A DNA stretch of 64,000 nt from Nothopassalora personata (Eukaryota; Ascomycota; Dothideomycetes; Mycosphaerellales; Mycosphaerellaceae), in assembly GCA_033816765.1 (NCBI GenBank), contig CM066296.1, forward strand, positions 496,001-560,000. The letters are read 5' to 3'. Positions 44,601 through 56,899 of the stretch are shown here, piece by piece. Both the position numbers and the translations under genes were made by a program. Below the pieces are notes generated by a model. It searched no databases, had not been told where the DNA came from, and saw only the letters and a program-made list of their open reading frames with translations. Position 1 is the stretch's first letter. Each line of letters starts with the position of its first letter.

Positions 44601-46780
44601 TTATGCGTTTAACAATTGCCCTAAGACTTAGGTACAACCGGATAGGGCGTGCCTACTATAGCCTATAAGGGACCGTGTTAATCTTCTAAGGTGGCATAAC
44701 GTCGTGCCTAATTTGCCTTATGTAACTAAAATCCTAAGCGAGGACTGCCTCCCGGTTATAGAGCATCTTATCGAATAAGGCCCTTTCTATTAGTAATAGC
44801 TTAATGCTAACCTTAATTAAGGTAAGTCGTTCTAGCGTAATCCGGCTACCTCGCTTAATACTTGAGAATTTCTTAGTTAAGTACTTCCTATCGAACGGAC
44901 CTTGTCCTTTAGGTATCTTAGATTCTAGGTATAGTGCCCTACGCTTCTATTCTATATCTCCCTTAACTCGTAATTCTAGGCGTTCGTAAACGCTCGCGTC
45001 TACTAGCTTCTTCTTGTCCGCCTTATACTTATATATCGTAAAGACCTGCGGCATCCTAATATTAGCTATATGTTAGCCTACTTATTACTTCCGTACCTAA
45101 GCATTTAATGTAGATTGCCTTAGGATCTCGGAGGGCTAATTCCCTTAAACTAAATAAACGTTAGTAATAGAATCTCCCTCGAACGCGCCTATTCTAATTT
45201 CTACAACTCGTTCCTTTATTCTAGTAGTCCTAAGCAATCCTAATAAGTGAGCTAAATGGTTACTAGGCGTTAGAGCCTTGCCGGGTTCCTATAGATGCGT
45301 CGTGTCTTCCTATAGATACGTCGTGTCGTAGTCGTATCCGTTTTCCTCACTATAGCTATTTACCGGTCCCGGGACCGGTAAATTAAAGTCCGAGGTTTCT
45401 CCGAGATAGTGCGAGAACCTTACTAATTTTATTAAACCCGGCTTTAGTAACTCGGTAGGTTAAGCGCCGTAACTTAACCTACCCTTCTATTTCCCGATGC
45501 TTTTAACAGTTCTTAAAGGGTCTTGTACCTATCCGAGCTAACTAGGGTAGTAAACATAACACTTTTACCTTTACGGCTAGTAATAGTCCCCTCCTATAAA
45601 CTATTATCGTAGTTACGGGTAGTAAGCCGTACCTTACGGGCCTACGGACGTCCTAGGATTGTTAGTAAGTTTAGATCCGAGGAGATAAACATGTCTACTT
45701 AGTAGTGAACCCTAAATACCTAAATATCTAAATTGCCTATAACACCTTTAAACTAGGCCCGCCCTCTAGCACCTCGAAAGGTAAGCTAAGTACTCGACAT
45801 TACTAGTAACCTAAACCTATAAGCGTTCCTCTAGCCGATAATATTCACCTCGGAACCCTTATTAATTAGGCACCTAATCTAGTTCTTATTTATCCTAAAC
45901 TCCGCTACTACCTAAGGACTAGGGACTATAGTAAAGTTGTTAAGGATACTAGAGAGCCCGATTTTCTTAACGTCCTTATATAGCTTAGTAGTAGGGACCG
46001 CACCCTTAGAGTAAAGCATAGTTAAATACACTCCGATATACTAGGCCTAACTATCTTCGCGGAAGACCTCCTTATTATACTTAGGTTCATCTTTACAGGT
46101 AACTACTTGTCTAGTGCGAACCTTAGGGTCCTTTCCTATAAGACGTCGTACTATAGCGAGCTTCTCCTAAAGAGCGGGGATGTTAGTAACGCGACCGAAG
46201 AGGGTAGCCTCGAACTAGCGACTATATCGAAACTAATCTTAGGCGTTCACATTAGGAAACGTTATCTAGAGGATCTAATTAATCTAGTAGATAATACCCT
46301 CTTCCTTTATAACCGGGCTATTACTAGCTAAACTATATTGTCGGACGTAGTTATCAATCCTTATAGTCTTAGTATTCTATATACGCTTCCTTTGTGCGAA
46401 GGGGGCGTTTACGGGACTAATAGGCATATCCTTAGGCAGTCCTTTATTAGTATCGTTCCCTAATCTATTTACTTAGGCATTATTTCCCCTTCCTAGGGTT
46501 ACCCCGGATTTAGCTAATGATTAAGTTTCGCTTATTTAAGCACTAACTTCATTAATCATTTCAACCTCCTACTAGTTAATCTTAGCTTACCGGATCTCCT
46601 ATTCTAATTGTAGGCGAACTTTCTTAGTAGCCTTAGCTCGGGCTCGTAGATCCTAGGCTAAGGACCGGGTCCTCGGGTGCGGATTCTTTAGAATGCCTAC
46701 GGGTGCCTTCCCTTTTACTTTATTAGACTATATAGGATAGGTAGATACCTCGTTAAGCTCGCCTAAGTCGATCGCCTACT
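41640..46780 (-). pseudogene. family X pol: protease, RT, RNase H, integrase
   Basis: Minus-strand order: a protease-like INKGSEVNIIG near 45,850; RT about 44,540-43,900 (VVKKVNTSRSNMPYRLIN, DLFLGYN, KPFLDNIGIKG); RNase H about 43,700-43,400; and integrase about 43,080-42,200 (YYKRHGYRSAKVVY, DVFYRYGYYTKIVLNNATV). The RT catalytic FLDD reads FLDN (plus 44,176-44,181), a TpG to TpA change in the second Asp codon. The C-terminus is acidic (ANSAANSEDSSNSNENE). The GC palindrome at 45358-45383 lies in the frame and codes LPVPGPVN. Confidence 0.75.
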
Positions 46781-48302
46781 CCGCTTTACTTTCTCCAAAT
46801 AAGACCTAATATGTCCTAGTAGCCTTCTCCGTTTAGCTAGACCGTGCGTCCTAAGGGCTATACTCTATTAAATGCCTAAAGTTAGGAGGGGGCTTAGAAT
46901 AATTAGGAGGCGTGACCTTAGTTACCCTAGTATAGTCCCTACCTATCTATTGCTTACGTAGTACGGGAATCTCGTACTAGTTATTAAACTCGATCGGTCT
47001 ATAATGTTCTTCGAGTAGAGGGAGTATATAGAGCAGTTTCGGTTTACTATAGTCCCTCCGAAAGTTAAACTTAGTAGGACGTGGATCGCCTTCTTTCCCT
47101 AGATACTACTAGTTATTCGGGGCGAGGTATACGTAGCCCCGGGATATTAAGGACCTTATCGCCCTACAATTGCTAGCCTAGTGCTTCGAGCTACTATAGT
47201 TGTAGTAACAACTATCTATCGCTTTAGACTATTCGCGATTCTACGATAGGGGACGCTACATTACGTAAACCTATAGTTTAGTATCTAGGTCGGGCCTCTC
47301 CGGTTATATAGAGCGTTGATTCTCGCTCGGGTAGAAGGCACCCGCGTCCGCGACGCGACCGCGCTAGTATAAACGTATGCTTATTTTAGCTACCTTCTAG
47401 ATTAGGTTATTATTAACAATAGTCCTAGAGGTAGCCTTCTTAAGCGTGTTAATCTTAGGCTTAAGGCGCGGCATTTACTTTACGACTAAGTGGTGTAGCT
47501 AAGGTAAGGTAAGAGGGAAATCTATATATATAGCTTTCTATCCCTCTTTACTATCTACGATGCTAGTAGCTTTATCGAGAATCCTCTAAAAGTCCCTAAA
47601 CTTCTTAGGTTACTTTAGGTAAAGCCCGCAAGCCTTATAGACCGCTTTCGCGACTACCTCTAGTAATCCCTAAAGGAGAAGGCAACTCCGGGAGCTGTTA
47701 TCTAAATCCTTAGGTTTAATTAGGTTACTTAAGGATACAAATAGGCGGATGAATTCCTTTATATCTTATTCTTTAGGCCTCTTACCTTACTGCGCCCTAA
47801 TAATCTCCTTAAGATATTCCCGACTCCCTAATATCGAGTAGGCGTTAAACCTTAAGAACTCTAATAAGAACGCCCTCCTCAAACGTGCCTTATTAGTGAA
47901 CTACCTAGGTAGTCTTATAACTACGCGCCGGATAGTAGTTTCGCAATTACGCTTAAACCTACCCTAGAAATTATCCTTCTTAATAGATGCCCGAGGCGGA
48001 TACTAGTCTATTAGGTCGCTAAACCGCTCCTAGAACTTAGTAGCATTAGTGCTATTAAAGAACGGATTCTTAGCACCTCCTAGAGGTAGAAAGCGAGGGC
48101 TAGCGTTTTCTATTACTACTGCTAATCGTCTAAAGAGGGCAGTTATAGCATCTATTCTAATTGTACTATTCGTTCCTATACCTATACCTAATTTAGCGGC
48201 GCTAGTTCCGCTTCTCCCTTCTTTACTAGATTTAGGTGTTTCCCCTTCCTCCGATTCCTCTATCCCCTTATAAGGGATAGAATCCCTATAGACCCCTTCC
48301 AT
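46780..48302 (-). pseudogene. family X Gag
   Basis: The ATG at 48300-48302 opens MEGVYRDSIPYKGIEESEEG; the first 90 codons are free of stops. Further on are LLEFLRFNAYSILGSREYL and EFIRLFVSLSNLIKPKDLD, a Gag-like helical region, and a CCHC-type knuckle CYYNCSSSKH..ASNC near 47,160-47,215. The 5' fragment at 29,641-31,160 is its inverted duplicate. Why this N-terminus stays open while the rest is full of TAG is not clear; low Gln/Trp content is the simplest reason. Confidence 0.75.
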
Positions 48303-48656
48303 TTTCGTAGGGTTTATAGGCTATTTGTAGCCTCTACCTATGTCGGTAAAGGTGCTAAGTTTTTCTAGTAATGTAGCCGTATCTATTATTACGTAGTACT
48401 TACTTTAGAATGCGCTAATACTAGTTATTACTTAATAGGACCTTATAACCGTAATTGTTACTAAATACCTTAGACCTTAAGTGTTTTCGACCTTAGTCGA
48501 CCTTAACCGTAAACCTTAACCTTAAACCTTAACCTTAAGTAATAACCTTAACCGTAAACCTTAGACCTTAAACCGTGATTTTAACCTTATAAACTGGATG
48601 CTAATACGCTACCGGGTGTACACTTAATATCCCCCCCTTATTAACTACTAAAATAA
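48303..48656 (-). other. family X leader with TTAAGG-type repeats
   Basis: Between LTR D and gag lie about 350 bp, including about 48,470-48,600 with reiterated CCTTAA/CCTTAAC units. The same leader follows LTR A at 25,490-25,845. The copies differ in the number and order of units, so the tract is unstable. Confidence 0.6.
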
Positions 48657-49024
48657 TGTCTACTAACTACCCTATATAGGCCTATCCGAGTTGTAGTAGT
48701 ATGGAGCGGTGCTTACGTAAGCAGGGGTATTTGCCGGTCCCGGGACCGGGAAATTAGGTTACGTAACGAGTAGCACAGTAGCTAGATAAAACAAGAGGAT
48801 TGGTGGACCTAAACCCCTATGCTCTCTACTCGAGAGGTATAAATTGAATTGTTACCTTAATGCTAGGCTTACAATGCTTAGCTACGCAGTATATATCTTA
48901 ATAGCTATACTAGGTCCTACTAGCTTACCTAACTGTCTAATTAAACCTAAATAAAATTGGGGCAAGTTGGACCTAAGGGACCCCCTCTAAACCTAAGGTT
49001 AACACAACCTATTAGTCGTTAATA
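48657..49024 (-). repeat. family X LTR, copy D (5' LTR of the long element)
   Basis: This 368-bp copy is in minus orientation, with the palindrome at 48729-48754 and CACGTG mutated to TACGTA. Its outer edge directly joins the broken end of an inverted ORF3 copy. Confidence 0.8.
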
Positions 49025-51357
49025 ATAGCAATCCGATACTTACTATATTACCTTCGGCTATAATTAGGGATGTATTAGTCTTTAAGGATTAGATCCTATA
49101 AGAAGACGAGGCCCTCCGGATTAAGCGCGCTAACTGTACCTATAATAAGCGTTACTATAGCGTTAAGTTTAGAAACTCGATTAATATAGATAGCATTAAC
49201 TAGCTACCTAAGTACCGGATAGCGGGCCTTAAGATGCTCGAACATGCTATCTTGTAGGTTCTTAAGAGGGATAGTAAGGTTAGCGCTATAATGTACGATT
49301 AGTATATTCGAGATTTCTACTATAAGGCCCTCTACTTCGTTACGAATCCCGGTATTACCGCTAATACCCTATGTAAGCGTATGCTTAAGGTCTAAGACTA
49401 GCTCTTTAAAGGTAAGAGTTTTTTAGCTATTAAGGTAAAGAATAGGTCGTGGTTTCGCCCTAATAAGCGTAGTTAGAAGACTATAAACCCGCTTAGCTAC
49501 CTCCGCGTTCGAGGCAAAGTCGGTACTACGAGTAGTATCGTTACGTATACTAACTATAACTAGATCCTTAATAAATTCGGCATTAATAAAGCTAACTAAG
49601 CCGATCTTAATAGTACCGGTACCTACATTAATAGCAATATGCTATACTAGTATAATAACGCTAAACTAGCGCCGCGGGTTAAAACGGTTAGAGAAATAAT
49701 AAGTCGAGAATTCGACGTGTACCGATAGCACCTACGAGAATTAAATAAGGTTAGTAACGGCGGCGTCTACTAGAACATATAGTATTCTCTAAGCTAATAG
49801 ATTATACGATAAGACCCCGGGCTATAGCTCTTATAAGTGGCGCTACACCCTTAATACTATACTCGGTTTATCTCCTTCCCTAGGCCTACGATTTTTAGCT
49901 TTAATAGGGCTTATTAGGGGGGTAACGCGAACACTATAGTATAGTATGCTAGGGTCGACTTAAACCTCGAAATTGAAAACTACTAGACTAGTAACCGGCT
50001 TAACATACTATACTCTCTTAACTTAGAGGGCACTAGTAGGCCGGAGTTTTTACACGGTTTTTATAAGTAAGAGAATGCTATAGAGTTTATCTAGTAGTAC
50101 CGGACTAACGACTACATAGAAGACGGCCGATTTAAGCGTTTCTTCTCGGTTAGGGTTTAGAATTACCTAAGTAAAAACAGCATTAGCTAGTTTAAAGAGG
50201 ACCTAAGCGCTAGGTAAATGCGGGTAACTACTATAGGCGTTCTAATAAGGTAGGCCGCATATAAGAAGACGCTACGTTAGATTAACCCTTACTTTATCGA
50301 GATCCGCGACGATAACTATCTTAAACTCTAGAGAAGCTAGAGCATGCACTAGGTAATAGACCTCTCTATCCTTTCCCTACGGGCGTACACCTTAGTAGCA
50401 TTAGCCCTCTATCCGATACCCTAGCGGGTTTAAAGTCTTAGAACGATAACGAAGTTATCCTTAATGCTAGAAAGTAGCTTAATGCTACGGTCCGCCTAGA
50501 CTCGGAGCTCTTCTATAAGAACATGTATAAGTAGCGCGTTCGAGCTATGAAATTAATAGATAAGTAGCTTAGCTTAGTTACTACTCTCGAGTAGCTATAC
50601 TTTATAAGCGAAGGACGCGATAAGAGCTTCTTCCGTAACTATTATAGGAACTTCACTAGCTAGCCGCTTAGGGACGCGTCTAATGAGACTAGTGTTAGCT
50701 ACGACAACGAGTAGGTCTAGATAAAGGAGTTATGTAGGAATAAGTAGAACTGAGTAGTTACTACGGGTTTATAGGCTCCTAGTTTCTAGTTGAATTTCCG
50801 GCTATAGCTATAGCCTATAGGTTTCTAGTTCTAATTCTAGTTCTAATTCTAGTTCTAATTATAGTTAATGCTTCGGGTACGGGTGCTTCTAGTCCTTAGA
50901 TCTTACTTGTTTCTTATAGTTACTTATCTTCCCTTAACTTACTTTCTAGCTACGCGATAGACTCGTCTTTAGATTTATTAGGTTATTAGTACTAACACTC
51001 ACTTGTCTTATAAATGGCGTCTACATTATTTGACTATCTAGCCCGTTCGATTAATACTAACATAGCTATCCATTCCCTCGCTAGTTTCGTAGCATACATT
51101 AATGTAGTACGACGGATACGAGTCGCGGTTATTAACGTTACTATTACGGTCTCTATTAGAAGGATCCTTTCGATCTTTATAAACTATCGCTAGTAGGCCC
51201 TAGGATTGCCTAATATCTTATATATTAAGCTAAATAGTAGGGTAAGCTACTATGCTAGTATAAGACTACCTTAGCTTATAGCGACTAACTACGCTACCTG
51301 TAGTGCCCGGGCTTACTACTTTAGAACCTAAGGACAGGTTTGTAATAGGGGAGGATA
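49025..51357 (+). pseudogene. family X ORF3, copy c, 5'-truncated and inverted
   Basis: The sequence is the reverse complement of about 31,605-34,022. Coding is on the plus strand: RDVLVFKD, ILEDEALRIKRAN-like text, LPKYRIAGLKMLEHAI, ALYFVTNPGITANTL, NLEIENY and RFKRFFSVRV, broken by TAG. Relative to copy a it has a deletion of several tens of bp near 50,360 that shifts the frame. It ends in a polypurine tract (AATAGGGGAGGATA) directly against LTR E, which fixes the sense of ORF3. Confidence 0.6.
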
Positions 51358-51748
51358 TATTAACGACTAATTGGTTATGTTAACCTTAGGTTTGGTTGTA
51401 TTAACCTTAGGTTTAGAGGGAGGGTTCCTTAGGTCTAACTTGCCTAAATTTCATTTAGGTTTAATTAGACATTTAGGTAAGCTAGTAGGACCTAGTATAG
51501 CTATTAAGATATATACTACGCAGTTAAGCATTATAAGCGTAGCATTAAGGCAACAATTCAATTTATACCTCTCGAGTAGAGGGTATAGAGGTTTAGGACC
51601 ACTAATCCTCTTATTTTATCTAGCTACTACGCTACTCGTTACGTGACCTGATTTCCCGGTCCCGGGGCCGGTAAATACCTCTACTTACATAAGCGTCGCT
51701 CTATACTACTACAACTCGGACAGGCCTACATAGGGTAGTTAGTAGACA
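51358..51748 (+). repeat. family X LTR, copy E (3' LTR)
   Basis: This 391-bp LTR is in plus orientation, preceded by the polypurine tract and starting TATTAACGAC (TG changed to TA). The palindrome copy at 51651-51676 has two mismatches. It is followed without a gap by gag-like sequence of another element. Confidence 0.8.
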
Positions 51749-51759
51749 TTAATAGTAAC

Positions 51760-54700
51760 GGAGAAGATAATACTAACGGAATCTTTAGGTTATATAACTA
51801 TCTTAAGTATACTATAAAGAGCGTCTTTAGTGTCTCTAATGTAATTACTACTACCGTTCGTGTTATTTAGCATTTAACCTAGAAGACATCTACTACCGAA
51901 TGTACTACTAAATTCTAGGAATACGCGCAAGTTACTAATTAGGACGATAAAACACTTTAAGTTATATACCGAAGAGGACTAAAGGAGCATATTAAGGACG
52001 AGTTAATAAGGGACGGTCGGAAAATCGATAGCTTAGGCGACCTCGTTAGAGTTACGATTAATCTTAACGATAAGCTCTACGAGAGAGCTATAGAACGACG
52101 ATACGACTCTAAGGTATCCGGAAAGGCTAGATATATACTAGGCTATAACAACCGTAATAGAGGCTTCTATGACAACTATAATAATAAGCCTAGGGACAAA
52201 CCGTACTACGGACTATAGCTAATAGAACTCGACGTTACCGAGAAAGGTTATAAGATTAGGAATAGTAACAGGAATAGAGCATCCTAGAGTTTAAAAGAAA
52301 CACGAACTTACTACGGATATAGTAAACCTAGCTACCTAGTAAGGGACTACCGCGGTAAGAATATAGTGCGCCGTAAACAGTTTAATATAATACAACCCCG
52401 AACTAGTAAATCTAAGAGTAGCGTTAGATCTCGAGGAGATACCGACTATATTCGGAGAGTAGGGGAGAGAGCTAGTAATAGAAGTACGACGCCTCTCCTA
52501 GACCCCTTAGAAGGACGAGGAGGATACTATAGGTAGCAAATAGTAGTTATTCTATTTAATACGAAGAACTAACTACGACAGTTTAATATAATAACACGAA
52601 GAGTCGACTACGAGATTAAATCCGAATCTCGAAATAGTTATAGAAGCCTTTATTAGCGATTCTATTACTAAGACTCGTGTTAAGTTTACTACGCCGCGAA
52701 GTTAGGCGTAGGGTATTAGCCTTAGTAACTAAGAGGAACCCTAGGAGTAACGTATAGGTAAAACGCTACGCTCTAAGAAGTAGATATCGACGAATCCTAC
52801 TTTAACGATAATAGAAGCGATAAAGAAAACCAAGACCTAGGATAGAACGGATTGTAGTTACTAGAACTATAGGAAGAAAGTTAAGAAACCACCGGGCTAG
52901 ATACTATTAAGTAAGATTAGGATCCGGAAGAATCGAGCGAAGAAGATTCCTCCGAAGGAGAAGAGAGCGACACTAATAACGATAATAAACAAGTAACCTT
53001 TACGATTAATGCACCTAAGAAATTATATAATATAATCGTATACCTATAAAGGAGGCACGAGGAGTTCCTACCTAAGATAGGCGGACGAAGAATACTATAC
53101 TCTATTAAGTTTAATAAGATACTCGACACCCTACGCGGCATAGCCTAGGGATACCTACTTATAGAAACAACCGAGAATCTAGCAACCGCTATTATAGAAC
53201 GACTACCGATAGGGAGCCGAATAACCGGAACTAGATACCTTATACCGTTAGGAACATTTATATTAAATAAATTACGTAACGTAGTATAATACGTACGCGC
53301 ACTCTACTTAGAAACGTAGAAGATCTAGTAACGTTACTAAATACAGGTACGGATATAGAAAGGCTTACGCTAGGTTTAAGCGGAGGCCTCGAGACACGAA
53401 GTACGACGTTCTATATACGAATAGGGAAAAGAATTAACTCCCTAGGAATAAGCGACCGAAGGGAGTTATACGACATAGAAAAGGCTTAAGCATTACTAAC
53501 GACAATAGTGTTTCGAACTAAGATTATCGTTAACGGGCATAAGATAGATACTATAATAGATTCCGGAGTAAGCGGGAATTTTACCTCCGAATTATTTATT
53601 ATAAGACATAGGATCGCTACCTATAAGAAGAAAGAGGGTTATAAATTAATCGCGGTAGACGGATTATCCTTACCTAGTATAGAGCACGAGACGATACCGC
53701 TACTACTTACTATCTAACGGCACTACGAGGAGATTATCTTAGATATTACTAATATAGCTAGTTATAACATCGTACTAGGTATACCTTAGTTAAGAAAGTA
53801 TAATCTAGAAATCAACTAGAGAAGAGGAGTACTTATATTTAGGGAATGCGACTACGTTATCGACATTTAGCCTACGTAGCGGTAGCGTTCGCTAGTAGAT
53901 AAGGTAAAGAGACAGCTAAATAGGATATAGCTTACGCTAAATAGAAGGATAGAAGAACTACCTTCGACCGGGATAGACACTAGCGTAGGGCCGCCGGGTT
54001 ACGAAGTTAGTAGTAGTAATAGAAGTAATATACTATCGAAGGATACTAATATTTTAGAGTTAAGGATTCCTAAAGAGTATCGTAAGTAGTCGCGACTCTT
54101 TAAAGAGGAAAGAGGTAAGGATGCCTTACCTAAGTACTAACTATAGGATTATAAGATAAACATTTAGCTAGGGAAAGAGCCTCTATAGGGACCCCTATAT
54201 TAAATGTCTAAGAAAGAGCTATAGACCCTACGAGAATAGCTAAAGGAGAAGCTAGCTAAAGGATACATAAGAAGATCTACCTTAAGTATAGAAACTCTAT
54301 ACATGTTCGTTCTAAAAGCAAACGGGAAGTTACGACTCGTATAAGACTATAGGAAGTTAAACGAGATTACGATTAAGAACCGATACCCGCTACCGAACAT
54401 CGAAGAAGTATAAGACAGATTAACCGGATTAGACTAGTACACAAAGATTAACCTACGAGATGCCTTCTACGCTATACGTATAGTAGAAGGAGAAGAATAG
54501 AAAACCGCTTTTAGAATAAGATACGGACTTTAAGAATTCTTAGTTATACTAATAGGATTAACTAACGTACCCGCATTCTATTAGGACCTTGTTAACGAGA
54601 CACTTAGAGACCTACTCGATATATACGTTATCGCTTATATAGACGATATATTAGTCTACACGAAAGGATCCCTTTAGAATTATATAAAACAAGTCTAGGA

Positions 54701-56835
54701 CGTATTCGAACGACTTACGCGTTTAGGATTTAAGATAGTACCCGAGAAATGCGAATTCTATAAGAAAGAAGTTAAATTCTTAGGCTTTGTTATTAGTACT
54801 ATAGGGATAACAATCGACCCTACGAAAACACAGTTAATTAGAGAATAGCTAGAACTAAAAACCGTTAAGGACGTACAATTATTCCTTAGACTAGTAAACT
54901 ATAACCGGAAATTCATTAAGGACTACGTAAAGACAGTAGCATTAATAACGATGCTTACGAGAAAGGACGTTAATTAGAAATAGGGAAAGGAACAGATCGA
55001 TACTTTTAATAAGCTTAAGGAGCAGTACGCATTAGCCCCTACGCTTCGACTATTCGATAGTAGTAAGGAAGTCTATATCGAGACCGATAGGTCTAATATA
55101 GTAATAGGCGCGTACCTAATATAGACATACAATAGGTAGAGACACCTAGTAGCCTATTACTCCCGGAAAATAACTATAGCGGAACAGAACTACGACATCT
55201 ATAATAAAGAGCTTCTAGCCATTATTACTACTATATAACATTAGAGAGTATACGTCGAGGGCCTACTGAAGTTAACGATTCTTTCTAACTATAAGAATCT
55301 TACGTACTTTACGACGACGAAAGAACTTACCCGAAGGTAAGCCCGCTAGTCGGAGCTACTAGGGTAATATAAGTTCGAAATTAAATATACTCTAGGAAAG
55401 GAGAATAGCCGCCCTAATGCGCTAAGCCGAAGAAGCGACTATATAGAAGGAAAAGAACTAGTGTAACATAAAATACTAAAGATAAACCCCAACGGAAGTC
55501 TTAGTACTAACACTAGAGAATTTAACAACACCGTACGGATATTAGGCGACAAGGACGAACAATTCCCTATATCGCAAGGAAAATACTAAATACTAAAGAA
55601 TCGAGAAGAAGAATATATACGATAACATTACGACGGACTAACATATAGACACCCTAGAACTTTAAAGACAATAGACCTAATATAACGTAGCTTCTTATTC
55701 CTATAGATAAGACTTAAGGTATTACGCTATATTAAACAATACGTACACTACTAACGAAATAAGGCTACGAGACATACGAAATACGGTTACCTATAGTTTA
55801 GGACACTACCGACAAAACCATAGGACGAAGTTATAATATACTTTATTACGAAACTCCTACCGTTAAGGGATTAAGTTATAAAACAACTATACGACATAAT
55901 ACTAGTTATAGTTAATAGACTTACGAAATACGTATACTTCATTCCTACATTAGAAACATACAAGATAGAGTAGCTCGGATACCTCGTACTAGATAGACTT
56001 ATCCGATACTACAGATTCCCTTAAGCGTTTATAATAGATAGAGACAAGCTATTTATATCGAACTACTAGAAGACGCTTATAGGAACGATCGGAATTAAAC
56101 ATAAGCTATTAATAGCATATTATCCGGAGATAGACGGGTAGACTAAAAGGATAAACTAAACGCTAGAACAATACCTACGATACTATATTAACTACGTATA
56201 AGACAACTAGGTTTTATTACTACTAATAGCGTAGATTGCACTAAATAACTATAAATTAGAGACAACTTTAACGACACTATTCTATACGAACTTTAGTAAA
56301 GATCCTAACCTATTCGGAACACCTAGATCCTACCTATAAGCCGAAAGAGCAATCGTAATAACGGATACTCTTAAGGAAGTGTATAAAGAAACACGTAAGG
56401 CGATCGAAGATGTATAATATAAACTGTCTTAATAACGGCAAGACACGAGAAAAATAGCACCTCTACTAAAAGAGGGGGATAAGGTCTATCTCCTTATAAA
56501 AAACTTAAGAATAAGAAGATAGACTAAGAAACTAGATTACGTTAAGGTCGGACTATTTTCTATCGACAAAGTTATAGGACTAGTTAAATACCGCCTACGA
56601 CTACTACTAGACGCTAAAATCCACCTAGTCTTCTACATCTCTAAGTTAGAACCCGCGGACGCTAAAACACCTTACTAGGAAAGCTTCTATTTCGAGCTAG
56701 AAGTAGAAAACGAATTCGAAGTTAAAAAAATCCTAGATAAGAAAGGTTAGCGATACCTTGTTAAGGAGAAAGGATACGACGAATTAGAAAATACCTAGGA
56801 ACTAAAACAAAACCTACGAAACTGTTAGTAAAAGA
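51760..56835 (+). pseudogene. chromovirus Gag-Pol, RIP-inactivated
   Basis: Gag reads YRRGLKEHIKDELIRDGRK, and a knuckle YYGYSKPSYLVRDYRGK (about 52,314-52,360) in which the Cys and His codons have become Tyr, an exact RIP signature. The protease has IDTIIDSGVSGNFTSELF (DSG site). RT has MFVLKANGKLRLV, DYRKLNEITIKNRYPLP and the YIDD box at 54636-54647, with catalytic residues kept. RNase H has VYIETDRSNIVIGAY. Integrase has FIIDRDKLFISNY and YYPEIDG. The chromodomain ends near 56,830. Stops are almost all TAG. Confidence 0.8.
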
Positions 56836-56899
56836 TCCGATAATACTAAAAATAGGTCCGCCGATACGACTAACGATAATCGATCTCTCAGCTAACGAG

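Larger units (their letters stand above)
35170..49024 (-). mobile_element. family X Ty3/gypsy retrotransposon with extra 3' ORF, near full length
   Basis: Minus-strand order: 5' LTR D (48657-49024), leader, gag-pol (48,302 to about 41,640), a spacer, ORF3 (41,099 to 35,575), polypurine tract (reverse of about 35,560-35,575), 3' LTR C. Without the 2.47-kb element inserted in ORF3 it is about 11.4 kb, long for the clade. RIP-type TAG codons interrupt every frame. No target duplication was found at its outer edges, which agrees with later rearrangement. Confidence 0.75.

Noticed and set aside
44804..46331. Plus-strand frames at 44804-44989 and 46107-46331
   Set aside because: They are antisense to family X pol, which shows clear domain order on the minus strand.
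51371..51646. 91-codon plus-strand frame
   Set aside because: It lies inside LTR E and has no counterpart frame in the other LTR copies.
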